Origin: Acidobacteriota bacterium
Lineage (GTDB): Bacteria; Acidobacteriota; Thermoanaerobaculia; Multivoradales; SZUA-115
Direction: 5' to 3'
DNA length: 46,978 nucleotides
NCBI GenBank assembly: GCA_024277255.1
Contig: JAJRVQ010000106.1
Coordinates: 1-46,978 of the forward strand
The notes beneath the pieces are model-generated. The model had not been told where the DNA came from and searched no databases. It saw only the letters and a program-made list of their open reading frames with translations. The position numbers were made by a program, and so were the translations under genes. Position 1 is the stretch's first letter, and every line of letters starts with the position of its first letter. Positions 25,585 to 33,772 of the stretch are shown here, in pieces.

Positions 25585-26430
25585 TCAACGAGGGGCTGGA
25601 GCGGCGAACCCCGAGCTAGCCCGCCGGCTTGCCCGATGCAGGCGTAGGAAGTCGTCGAGCCCCAGGTTCTCGGCGCGTAGTCGAGGTTCGATGGCTGCGA
25701 GATCCAATACCGCCTCCGCTCTCGACTTGCTCCAAGCGGCGGCGAGGGAGTTACGCAAGGTCTTGCGTCGCTGAGCGAAGGCCTGGCGGACGGTTTGGGT
25801 GAAAGCGGCCATCTCGGACTCGGGCAAGGCAGGCGGTTCGAGGCTCAAGCCGACGAAGGCACTGTCGACCTTCGGCGGCGGGCGAAAGCTACCGGGCTTG
25901 ACCTTGCCGAGGATCCTTACCTTGGCCCGCGCCGCCACCAGCACGCTCAAGGCGCCGTAGCCCTTGTCGCCGCAACGTGCGCTGAGCCGCTGAGCCACCT
26001 CCTTTTGAATCAGGAATGCCATCCGGGAAATGCGCCGGTGATGGGGCAGGAGTCTTTCGATCAGCGCAGTGGCGATGTTGTAGGGGAGGTTGCCGGCGAT
26101 CTGGGTGGTGGCTGCCGGGCGCGCGTCGCCGAAGGTTCCACCGCCGAGCCGGTTCCAATCGACCTCGAGGGCGTCGGCGATGACGATCTTCGGGCTGGCG
26201 GCGCCGGTGAGCAGGCGTCGCCGTAACTCGAAGGCCCAGCCCTTGTCCAACTCGATGGCGATGACGCGGGCTCCCGCGGCGATTAACTCAGCGGTGAGGA
26301 TCCCGCCTCCCGGGCCGATCTCCACCACCGATCGGTCTCGCGGCTGCAGAAACTCGATCAGCGGCCGGCAGATTCGGCCGTCGACCAGATGGTGCTGACC
26401 CAGCCGCTTGTTGAGTTCTGGTGCGCTCAT
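25585..26430 (-). CDS. rsmA: 16S rRNA dimethyladenosine transferase (KsgA)
   Basis: A 281-residue SAM-dependent methyltransferase that dimethylates two adjacent adenines near the 3' end of 16S rRNA. Motifs are the N-terminal NKRLGQHHLVD, SAM motif I VVEIGPGGGILTAELIAAG (about 36-54), IAIELDKG, and the catalytic NLPYNIAT (about 112-119). The substrate region contains GSFRPPPKVDSAFV and QAFAQRRKTLRNSL. Its length is near normal, with a short Ala/Arg-rich tail. It is divergent from ftsK across about 200 bp. Confidence 0.95.
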   Translation of the reverse strand: MSAPELNKRLGQHHLVDGRICRPLIEFLQPRDRSVVEIGPGGGILTAELIAAGARVIAIELDKGWAFELRRRLLTGAASPKIVIADALEVDWNRLGGGTFGDARPAATTQIAGNLPYNIATALIERLLPHHRRISRMAFLIQKEVAQRLSARCGDKGYGALSVLVAARAKVRILGKVKPGSFRPPPKVDSAFVGLSLEPPALPESEMAAFTQTVRQAFAQRRKTLRNSLAAAWSKSRAEAVLDLAAIEPRLRAENLGLDDFLRLHRASRRASSGFAAPAPR

Positions 26431-26637
26431 TCCCCGAAGCTATCAGGGGTTGCCAGGGCGTCGGGAGGCTAGCCATCCATCCCACCTGCGGCTCTGAGAG
26501 CGAAAAAATGCTAGACTTTATAGGAATTTACGCCCATTTCCCTCAGGTAACACCTCAGCGGCCGAGCTGGCCATGGGATCCGCCTGAGGGTTTGGATGGA
26601 TAGGGACTTTGCGAGTGAGTAAAGGTGGCTAAGACAG

Positions 26638-29136
26638 GTGGCTAAATTGGCGACAGCCTCCGCGCCGGTCAAGGAACCGGCTCCGATTCGTGGCAAAGCG
26701 GGGCGGGCACGCTCCAAGGCGAAGCCGGCCAAGGAGTCTAACTCTCGACCCAAGAAGCAGTTAGCGCCCGGCAAGGGCAACGAGCTGGTCGGTCTTGGCT
26801 TGCTCTTCTTGGGTTTGCTCTTGGCTGTGGGCCTGCTCAGCCATCATCCCGAGGACGCGAGCTTGCTGCATCAGGCCTCCGGGGCTCAGCCGCAAGTTCG
26901 CAACTGGATCGGCCACGTAGGTGCCCACGTCTCGGCGGTCGCTTTCGGTCTGCTTGGAATCACCGCGCTGGCCTTGCCGGCGCTGATGCTGGTGGCCGGC
27001 TGGCGCCGGTTGCGCGGTCGTCAACTGTCCGTCTTGGGGCGAGGGCTGGGTGCGGCCGGCCTGCTGCTGACCTTGCCGGGTTTACTGCAACTGACCATCG
27101 GGCGGATCCAGTGGAGCGGTGGGCGGCTCGACTCCGGCGGTTTTTTCGGCCGGCTGATTTCCGAGGCGTTGGTGGCGGTGCTCAATGTGCCGGGAGCGGC
27201 GCTGGTACTGGTGGCCGGGTTGCTGATCTCGTGCGCCTTGCTGGCGCAGTCGACGCTCGGAGAATTGGTGGCGGATTGGAGGTTGCGGCTGGGCCACAGC
27301 TGGCAGGCCTTCTCGCTGGCTCGTTCGCGTCGCCGCGAGGTCAAGGAGAAAGAGAAGGCACGCCGCCTGGTGGTGGAAGGCCATGTGGCGCAAGCCAAAG
27401 AAGACAAACGGCAACGGCGATCCCTGCGCGTTCATCGGCCCGCCGCCGCCACCCCGGTGGAGGTCCCGGCGCGCGTGGTGGAGAGGAAGGGCGCAGGCTC
27501 GTTCAAGATCCGCCGGGTGCAGCGGCCGGTCGAAGCCACGCTCGAAGCAGAGCCGGCCCACCGCGGGGCCAAACCACCTTCCGTGGTGGTCGCCAAGAAG
27601 GCGCGGTCGCAGCCTGCGCTACCGTTTGTCGGCCACGGTGCCGGCAAGGCGGCTAGAGGTCAGCTGCCGCCGGTCAATCTCCTGCGCCTCGACCGGGCGG
27701 AAAACGCCGTCGATCAAGACCTGTTGGTGCGCCGCGCCGAAGCGATCCGCCAGCGCTGTGCCGAGTTCGGAGTCGAAGGCTCGATCGAGGGCGTCAGCCC
27801 GGGCCCGGTGATCACCACCTACGAGTTCCAGCCGGCGCCCGGGGTCAAAGTCAGCCAGATCGTCAACCTGCAAGATGACCTGGCCCTGGCGTTGCGAGCT
27901 GAATCGGTGCGCATCGACCGTCTGTCGGGGCGCTCGACCTTGGGCATGGAGGTGCCCAACGAGCAGCGCCAGGTGATCCACCTGGGCACCCTGCTAACCA
28001 GCAAGGAATTCCAGCGCGCGCCGTCGCCGCTGACCATGGCCTTGGGAGTCGACATTCACGGCACGCCGTACTACGGCGACCTGGCGACGATGCCGCACCT
28101 GTTGGTGGCCGGTGCCACGGGCGCGGGTAAGAGCGTCGGCTTGCAGTCGATGATCACCTCGATCCTCTACAAGTCGCTCCCCGAACAGGTGCAGTTCATC
28201 TTCATCGATCCCAAGCGCATCGAACTCGGGGTCTACGCGGACATCGCCAGCCTGCGCACCCCGGTCGTCGTCGAGCCGAAGCAAGCGGCCAATGTCCTCA
28301 ACCACATGGTCGCCGAGATGGAGAACCGCTACCGCAAGTTGGCCAAGGTCCACGTGCGCTCGATCGCCCACTACAACCAGGCGATCGCGGATCCTGAGAA
28401 GCGCAAGATGCTAGCCTTGAACGAGTCGGAGAGCGATCTGGCCGAGGAGGATTTCCAGCCGCTTCCTTACATCGTCATCATCATCGACGAGTTGGCCGAC
28501 CTGATGATGGTCGCCTCCTCGGAAGTGGAAACGGCGATCGCGCGGCTGGCGCAGATGGCCCGCGCGGTGGGGATTCATTTGATCGTGGCCACGCAGAGGC
28601 CGTCGGTCGATGTGCTGACCGGTACCATCAAGGCCAACTTCCCGTGCCGCATCGCCTATGCGACGGCGACCCGCCACGATTCCCGAACCATCCTCGACCA
28701 GGTGGGAGCGGAGCGGCTGCTCGGCAAGGGCGACATGCTCTTCATGCCGCCGGGAACCTCGCGTGTCATGCGGCTGCACGGAGCCTACGTCAACGAACCG
28801 GAAACCGCGGCCCTGGTGCGCTGGCTCAAGAGGCAGGGCCAACCGCAGTACGACCTGGACCTGCTCGAACCGATCGAGGGCAAGAAAGGGAGTTCCGGCG
28901 AGTCCGGCAGCAAAGACGATCCGCTCTTCGACGACGCGGCCCGGCTGGTCATTGCCGAGCGCATGGCCTCGGCCAGCTTCCTGCAACGCCGCATGCGAGT
29001 CGGCTTCTCCAGAGCCTCCCGCCTCATCGACATGATGGAGCAAGACGGCCTCCTCGGCCCGCCACAAGGCAGCAAGCCGCGGGAAGTCCTGGTCGGCCCG
29101 GAGTACTTCGAGGAAGTGGACGCGGCGCTGCGCTAA
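26638..29136 (+). CDS. ftsK: DNA translocase FtsK
   Basis: An 832-residue FtsK/SpoIIIE translocase starting at GTG 26638. A basic N-terminal tail is followed by four hydrophobic segments (about 50-70, 95-120, 135-155 and 178-200). A basic linker with KEKEKARR leads to the alpha-beta motor: VSPGPVITTYEFQPAPGVK, Walker A GATGAGKSVGLQSMI (about 494-508) and Walker B YIVIIIDELADLMMVA. The C-terminal gamma winged helix (about 765-832) is present and includes RMRVGFSRASRLIDMMEQDG. It pumps DNA during chromosome segregation at the septum. GGTGGCTAA occurs twice just before and at the start; only the second copy opens the frame. Confidence 0.95.
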   Translation: MAKLATASAPVKEPAPIRGKAGRARSKAKPAKESNSRPKKQLAPGKGNELVGLGLLFLGLLLAVGLLSHHPEDASLLHQASGAQPQVRNWIGHVGAHVSAVAFGLLGITALALPALMLVAGWRRLRGRQLSVLGRGLGAAGLLLTLPGLLQLTIGRIQWSGGRLDSGGFFGRLISEALVAVLNVPGAALVLVAGLLISCALLAQSTLGELVADWRLRLGHSWQAFSLARSRRREVKEKEKARRLVVEGHVAQAKEDKRQRRSLRVHRPAAATPVEVPARVVERKGAGSFKIRRVQRPVEATLEAEPAHRGAKPPSVVVAKKARSQPALPFVGHGAGKAARGQLPPVNLLRLDRAENAVDQDLLVRRAEAIRQRCAEFGVEGSIEGVSPGPVITTYEFQPAPGVKVSQIVNLQDDLALALRAESVRIDRLSGRSTLGMEVPNEQRQVIHLGTLLTSKEFQRAPSPLTMALGVDIHGTPYYGDLATMPHLLVAGATGAGKSVGLQSMITSILYKSLPEQVQFIFIDPKRIELGVYADIASLRTPVVVEPKQAANVLNHMVAEMENRYRKLAKVHVRSIAHYNQAIADPEKRKMLALNESESDLAEEDFQPLPYIVIIIDELADLMMVASSEVETAIARLAQMARAVGIHLIVATQRPSVDVLTGTIKANFPCRIAYATATRHDSRTILDQVGAERLLGKGDMLFMPPGTSRVMRLHGAYVNEPETAALVRWLKRQGQPQYDLDLLEPIEGKKGSSGESGSKDDPLFDDAARLVIAERMASASFLQRRMRVGFSRASRLIDMMEQDGLLGPPQGSKPREVLVGPEYFEEVDAALR

Positions 29137-29339
29137 TTGCACGATTCGACGCCGAATCTATCGATCACCAAAGCAAGTCAACCCACCGGGAATCGGAGAG
29201 CCGTTTGCTCATCCGTAGGTTTGCCGAGGTCGATACTCTTGCGTTGAGGTCTGCGGTGCTCGTTGATGGTGGAACTCGGCAGGTTCTGCTGCGAAGCGAC
29301 TGTTACCGCAATATGGGCGAAGTCTGACGACGAAGGCAG

Positions 29340-31892
29340 CTAGGCACCACGACCCTCCGCGTTCGCGGAGGACAGCAGGTCTCTGAAAAGTTTGACTAGG
29401 GTTTGCTCCCTTTCCTCACTCCAACTTTCCAGTGAGAGATGCTCGGTAGCGGCGTGGATCTTCTGAAGGTCTAGTCTCTGGTCGATCTTTTTGAGCCTTT
29501 CTTGGTTGACATCAATCGTGTCTCCAAATTTGCTGTTCCAGATGTGAATAGCGAGCACAAGAATGCGCGGCAGTAGCTCTGGGTGAGCCTGGAGTGCTTG
29601 GAGCACAAGTGGGCCTACGGGTGAGTCGTCGCCGGTACTAAATAGAGCGTCGCCAAGATCCTGGGCTGGGAGGCTCAGTAGGCTAGTTGGGTCAGCTGCG
29701 TAGCGTTTGACGACTTTGGAGGCGAGTATTGATTCGAGTTGCTGCGTATCGGGTGTCGGACACTCTTGATAACCGACCGGAAGTTGGTCCTTCGACGAGT
29801 TGCGGATAATCGTACCGGCGAACCCAAGGCTGTCACTGCGCCGAATGACTGTTTCAAGAAGCTCGGTTGCGCATCTTTCCTCTCGAAGGTGGTAACTCAG
29901 GAAGAGGACTTTGTAGGCGGCAAGACTGAGCTGCGAACCGCCGAGTCCACTTTCGGCGGAGAAGTGATCCGTGGCCTTTGCAAAGCCGAGCGCGAGATCC
30001 CAGACAAGTTCTTTGTCGAAGCGCTGGACTCCGGGATCGCGACGAAAGACGAGGTCCCACTGGTCCAGGAATGAGTCAAGGCGGTTCTTGGATGCTTCGG
30101 TCTCGATAGTCTCATGCAGCATCTGCTGCCGTGGTTCGCCCGGTTCCGCAGCCTTGATTCTGTCGGCGTACTCCTCGAACTCTTGTTCGGAGATCGTGTG
30201 CTTCGGAATGTAGAGGTGGAAGTAGCGGTTGACAATGCCCGGGTGGTAAATGCGGCGTTCGCGCCGGGCAGTTTCCTCGTCCGGTTGGCCGAACTCTACG
30301 CCGGATCGGAGATTAGGAAAGAGCAGATCGAGTAGCTCGGCGGCCACCCTTTCCTCTCGGCTGTTCTTTCCTCGGAGGTCTTTGAGGTAGTTTTCGCCCT
30401 TCTCTCTGAGTGCGTCTCGTTCTGGGTCTACTATTGCGATATATGGATCGTCCGACCATTTGAGTTCGACGAACCAATCTGCGTGCGCCCGAACCATGGC
30501 GTAGGTCATTGGAAATCGATACTGGAGGATCGTAAGAACGAAGAGATCTCGCGGGTTCAAGTTGCCAGCCATGCGCTCCCAGAGCCAAGCTGTGGATGCT
30601 ACAACCTGGCGCATCACTCGCGGCGTTGGCAGTGCTTCAGCAAGATTCAAAGAGCGCGACTCTGGGTCCTGAAAGAGCTCCGCGCTGCCACCTAATGACT
30701 CGATGAATGGCTCTAGAGCCCTGCTGAGGAGTCGTTCAACGAGGTCGGTCGGTGGCGTGCCGATCGACAGCTCACAATTCACTACTTTCCCGAGGTGATC
30801 GCGAGCGCGTGAGCCAGTCTCATCGTTGGGGAAGAGCGTTGATGCCAGTTGTGTTCGATCGTAGGCGAGCACTTGGGTGAGGTTAGGGAGATCGCTCACC
30901 AAGCGGACGGATCGCAGCACAGCCACCAGCTCATCACGGTCGAGCCGGTCTAGATCATCGACAAAGAGAATGAGTGGGCGATCAAGCTCCTCAAGTGCCG
31001 CATGCAGCTTCTCTTTTGTGTGTTGCAGCGATTCAGCCGAAAGGTCACCGAAGATTGCTTCAGAAGCCTTTGCCACCTTTCCTAACTCGGCAAGGCCTGC
31101 ACCTAGCCGCCGCACCAAACGGCCACTTTCGAGCGATGGTCTGACCCGCCGCAAGGCACCGGCAAGTCGATCGAAGAACACCCGCACTAGCCTTTCCGGC
31201 TCGCGGTAGCTCCATGCGTCGAAGGCGAGAACCGTTATGCCGACAGCCTCAAGGCGATCTCGCAGCAGACTGAGCAAACTGGTCTTACCAGATCCCCACG
31301 CTCCTTCTAGACCAAATGTCATCGACAGGCTTCTTGGCTCTGCTATCAAGTCATATAGCGCATCGATGAGGACCTCACGCTCTAGTTCGTCCTCTTTCTT
31401 GTCTTTCAACGGTGCAAATCCGCTATCGCCTAGGATTCGATCGAACAGCGGCCTCTCTCGTTTCTCGGCCTTGTTCGGTTTCTTGGCCCTCCTTAGCCAT
31501 GTCGCCACCGGTCGCAGTATTGCCCACAGTAGCGAAGGGCCCATTACGACAAACCAGACGATCTTCTCGGACGACTCGATTTCGAGTTTCGCTAGGAACA
31601 AAGGTCCTAGTGCGAGTAGTCCGAGCATGGACAGCCACGCTACTGTCCAATCCAGGTTCGTCCAGCGGTGGTGCATCAGCCATGGCCCAACCCAGCGCCC
31701 TACGCGTCGTCCCTGGAGAATCGCCAAACTCAATAATGCCAAGCCAACCAGAACCATACTGCGACGGCTAGTTGGCAGCCGAACCAGGTGAAGAGCTTGT
31801 GGACCAGCCAAGAGCAAGCAAAACCAGACGGTCATCGACCAGCCCAAGGGGCGAGCCGTCGTCCAGACCCGGGACATTAGACCTCGCCTCAC
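29340..31892 (-). CDS. KAP-family P-loop NTPase, membrane-anchored
   Basis: An 850-residue protein. It has GTG 31892 (GGAG eight bases upstream) or ATG 31877 as start. The N-terminal 130 residues contain about four hydrophobic segments, the usual KAP membrane insertion. The NTPase core has Walker A FGLEGAWGSGKTSLLSLL (about 193-210) and Walker B LILFVDDLDRLDRDEL (about 307-322), with AFDAWSYREPERL between them, the hallmark of KAP NTPases. The C-terminal half is helical and unassigned. KAP proteins occur in plasmid and phage-exclusion contexts (for example PifA). Here the gene stands next to toxin-antitoxin remnants, and its codon choice (AGA, CTA, CAA) is less GC-biased than that of its neighbours, suggesting horizontal origin. 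A defence role is inference. Confidence 0.85.
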   Translation of the reverse strand: MRRGLMSRVWTTARPLGWSMTVWFCLLLAGPQALHLVRLPTSRRSMVLVGLALLSLAILQGRRVGRWVGPWLMHHRWTNLDWTVAWLSMLGLLALGPLFLAKLEIESSEKIVWFVVMGPSLLWAILRPVATWLRRAKKPNKAEKRERPLFDRILGDSGFAPLKDKKEDELEREVLIDALYDLIAEPRSLSMTFGLEGAWGSGKTSLLSLLRDRLEAVGITVLAFDAWSYREPERLVRVFFDRLAGALRRVRPSLESGRLVRRLGAGLAELGKVAKASEAIFGDLSAESLQHTKEKLHAALEELDRPLILFVDDLDRLDRDELVAVLRSVRLVSDLPNLTQVLAYDRTQLASTLFPNDETGSRARDHLGKVVNCELSIGTPPTDLVERLLSRALEPFIESLGGSAELFQDPESRSLNLAEALPTPRVMRQVVASTAWLWERMAGNLNPRDLFVLTILQYRFPMTYAMVRAHADWFVELKWSDDPYIAIVDPERDALREKGENYLKDLRGKNSREERVAAELLDLLFPNLRSGVEFGQPDEETARRERRIYHPGIVNRYFHLYIPKHTISEQEFEEYADRIKAAEPGEPRQQMLHETIETEASKNRLDSFLDQWDLVFRRDPGVQRFDKELVWDLALGFAKATDHFSAESGLGGSQLSLAAYKVLFLSYHLREERCATELLETVIRRSDSLGFAGTIIRNSSKDQLPVGYQECPTPDTQQLESILASKVVKRYAADPTSLLSLPAQDLGDALFSTGDDSPVGPLVLQALQAHPELLPRILVLAIHIWNSKFGDTIDVNQERLKKIDQRLDLQKIHAATEHLSLESWSEEREQTLVKLFRDLLSSANAEGRGA

Positions 31893-31911
31893 GACTTTTC
31901 TCCAGATCCTC

Positions 31912-32155
31912 TTACCGCCTCAGTCGATCGCGCTCTTCGGGCTCCACGTCCTGAACCTTGGCGAGGATCACCTCCTACTGGGTGAGGTTGGCGAGCCCTG
32001 TTCACTCCTCCCGCTGGTCCTCTGTCATCAGTGCGGACATCTTCTCCGCGAAGGCGGTGGTGATGTGCTGGTTGATAGAGATGCCCTCTTGTTTGGATAA
32101 CTTTCAGGCACTGCTTATGCCGGGAGTTCGGCAGGCAAAGGCTCAGGGTGCTCAT
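31912..32155 (-). pseudogene. Decayed HicB/CopG-like antitoxin gene
   Basis: From ATG 32155 the minus strand reads MSTLSLCLPNSRHKQCLK, the start of ribbon-helix-helix antitoxins of the MSTLSLRLPxSLHK type. An indel near 32101 shifts the frame. In the new frame the protein continues LSKQEGISINQHITTAFAEK and MSALMTEDQREE, then TGA (32004-32002), a short stretch, TAG (31977-31975), and EVILAKVQDVEPEERDRLRR before TAA at 31914-31912. The restored length is about 80 residues, normal for this family. One frameshift and two nonsense mutations make it inactive. It lies 19 bp upstream of the KAP gene start. Confidence 0.8.
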
Positions 32156-32181
32156 GATCGTTTTCCCGGAAAGTTGAAAGA

Positions 32182-32249
32182 CTACTGCGGCGTCAACACC
32201 TCGAGGCCGAAACGAGTTCCAGGATCATGTCGTCTTCCGCGTCTCGGTG
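32182..32249 (-). pseudogene. Remnant of a PIN (COG1569-like) toxin
   Basis: The minus strand carries two short pieces resembling the C-terminal end of COG1569-type PIN toxins: HRDAEDDMILEL (from 32249) and, in another frame, RFGLEVLTPQ followed by TAG at 32184-32182. In intact members a DPDDDxILELA segment and a terminal GIxVLTP segment are separated by about 30 residues, so an internal deletion plus frameshift is implied. Position supports this, since such toxins usually precede HicB-like antitoxin genes on the same strand, and the decayed antitoxin starts 26 bp downstream. The match is short and read by eye. Confidence 0.45.
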
Positions 32250-32255
32250 GCCTGT

Positions 32256-32677
32256 CTAGCCGTCCGCCGGCAGTAGATGGAACGGTGCCCCGCCCGGTCC
32301 GGGTAGCAGGCGAAAGTGTCTCTCGTCGAGGGTCAGTAGCCTTGGACAGGAGTGGCGCTGGGCCAGCACGACGATCGATGCGTCCGCCAGTCCAATTTCC
32401 TGATCCTCGAACTTCTGGATCAAGGCGAGTGCCTTACCGACCTCGCTCCGGGAGAAGTCCACGAGTCGAAAGGTGTCTCTCTCTCTACTTCCGCAAGCAA
32501 TTTCTGCTGTGCGCGGCGTCCCACCCGAGTGGCTAGCAGGTAGTCCAGCTCCGCGAGCACGAAGGGCGAGAGGAGATATGGCGGCGTTTCATGGTCCATA
32601 CTCCGAACGATCTCCTTGTGCTGGCGCTGCCCACCATCCAGCCAGCCAAGGAGCCCGCTGGTGTCCAGCAGAATCAC
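32256..32677 (-). pseudogene. PIN-domain VapC-like toxin broken by a dinucleotide-tract frameshift
   Basis: The N-terminal part from ATG 32677 reads MILLDTSGLLGWLDGG, then SPFVLAELDYLLATRVG and LLAEVER. The C-terminal part in another frame reads VDFSRSEVGKALALIQKF, LADASIVVLAQR and LLTLDERHFRLL. The switch is at an 11-nt AG-repeat tract (TCTCTCTCTCT on the plus strand, 32476-32486). Removing one dinucleotide joins the two parts into a 139-residue PIN protein with all acidic residues present (Asp5, Glu43, and Asp in LADAS and TLDE). The toxin is therefore off in this sequence but one slippage event from being restored. Its start overlaps the antitoxin stop by 4 bp. Confidence 0.85.
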
Positions 32678-32895
32678 GAGTCGCCGAAACCAACGAGCAA
32701 CTCGTCAACCCGCTCAGCCATCGTGGGATCGCTGCTCGTGAAGAGTGGAATCGTTGGCTTGGGCGTGGCTTCCAGTTTCACCACGTAGCGAACACCCTTG
32801 CGGATCAGCTCAGCCTCGCTGGTACCTTTTTCGCGTGCGACACGGGTCAAGTCGCTCTTGAGATCTTCGGGTAGATAGACTGTAGTCCTTCTCAT
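32674..32895 (-). CDS. Ribbon-helix-helix antitoxin (VapB-like)
   Basis: A 73-residue protein beginning MRRTTVYLPEDLKSDLTRVA, the classic beta-strand and first helix of RHH/CopG antitoxins; the second helix is TSEAELIRKGVRYVVK. The C-terminal half (PTIPLFTSSDPTMAERVDELLVGFGDS) is the toxin-binding tail. ATG 32895 is chosen because the family begins at MRRTTVYL; an ATG at 32904 would add three residues. Its stop overlaps the PIN start (ATGA). It should bind its own promoter and neutralise the PIN toxin. It appears intact although its toxin is frameshifted. Confidence 0.85.
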   Translation of the reverse strand: MRRTTVYLPEDLKSDLTRVAREKGTSEAELIRKGVRYVVKLEATPKPTIPLFTSSDPTMAERVDELLVGFGDS

Positions 32896-32897
32896 GC

Positions 32898-32914
32898 CAT
32901 ACATAGTAGCATAC
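32898..32914 (-). promoter_or_regulatory. Possible operator repeats at the antitoxin start
   Basis: GTATG occurs twice on the minus strand (plus-strand CATAC at 32898-32902 and 32910-32914), 12 bp apart, immediately at and before the antitoxin start codon. Ribbon-helix-helix antitoxins often bind short repeats at 10-12 bp spacing. The motif is only 5 bp long, so chance is possible. Confidence 0.25.
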
Positions 32915-33042
32915 GTTGAGCCCGGGCGTGATGTTGCCAGGCTCTCCGTTCTTCGTCGTTGGACGCGCAACCGAGGGCAGCGGCGGCCACCGGCTTCTGT
33001 AATAGAGGCCGATGGCCACCGTGGTTGATGGTGGACTTGGCT

Positions 33043-33741
33043 TCAGTGGCCGATGACGTCCGGTTCCCGGTCGCCGTTGCAGCAGCAGCAGAAGCCGCAG
33101 AGGAAGCAACCGGCGCCGTTGCCTGGCTTCACCGGGATCGTGCCCGAGTAGTAGCACTCGATCATGGCGGTGTAGCTGATGCAGCCCTCGTAAGTCGGCT
33201 CGTCCCAGTCGGTGCCCGTGCAGCCGTTGCCGCCGCAGACGGGGCCTCCTCCCGGAGTGGTGTTGCCGTTGCAGTCCGGGATCGGCGGCACTCCGGGCGT
33301 ACCGTGCTCCTCCAGGCAGAAACCGCCGGGAGCGCCCTCGCCCAGCGCGATCACGATGTCGCAGTTGGCCATCGCGTGGTCGATCGCCGTGTCTGCGGCG
33401 CAGTAGTCGATCGGCATGGAAGCGCCTGTCTGGTTGTCGGTGGCGCTGGCGTTGCCGAGCGCATTGGCGGCCGCACCCGCGTTGTTGGGTTGTGACGATC
33501 CTCCTGCGCTCCAGGGTCCGGCGAATCCGAGCCAACAAACCCGGGGCGCCGTCCCGTTGCCCGCCAGCCAGTCGTTTTCGAGCAGTTGCTCGATTTGTTG
33601 GAGCCCGCTGACCACGTCAGCTAGCGAGGCGCTACTGGTGGGTGGAACGTGAATGAAGAAAAACTGTTGCGCTTGCCCTGCTGCCGGCAGCAGGATCAGG
33701 GCGAGAGCAGCGAACACAAAGAGTCGGTAGAACTTTGCCAT
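33043..33741 (-). CDS. Exported protein with a cysteine-cluster C-terminus (unknown)
   Basis: A 232-residue protein starting at ATG 33741 (AAAGGAG six bases upstream; a preceding ATG at 33744 is too close to it). A signal peptide is clear: MAKFYRLF, hydrophobic VFAALALILLPAAG, cleavage after AQA. The mature part is Asn/Gly/Ala-rich, with VCWLGFAGPW, PIDYCAADTAIDHAMANCDIVIALGEGAPGGFCLEE and PVCGGNGCTGTDWDEPTYEGC. Near the end, CFLCGFCCCCNGD holds six cysteines in ten residues. No catalytic motif or known fold is recognised. It lies 31 bp after the exported TPR protein on the same strand, so the two are probably cotranscribed. Cysteine density suggests disulfides or metal binding outside the cytoplasm. 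Confidence 0.75.
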   Translation of the reverse strand: MAKFYRLFVFAALALILLPAAGQAQQFFFIHVPPTSSASLADVVSGLQQIEQLLENDWLAGNGTAPRVCWLGFAGPWSAGGSSQPNNAGAAANALGNASATDNQTGASMPIDYCAADTAIDHAMANCDIVIALGEGAPGGFCLEEHGTPGVPPIPDCNGNTTPGGGPVCGGNGCTGTDWDEPTYEGCISYTAMIECYYSGTIPVKPGNGAGCFLCGFCCCCNGDREPDVIGH

Positions 33742-33772
33742 CATCGTCTCCTTTCCGCTGAATGGGTCGGCG

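Noticed and set aside
29143..29339. Open frame after ftsK as a small gene
   Set aside because: It is the tail of an antisense-type shadow frame of ftsK with no motif or start signal; the gap is left without a gene.
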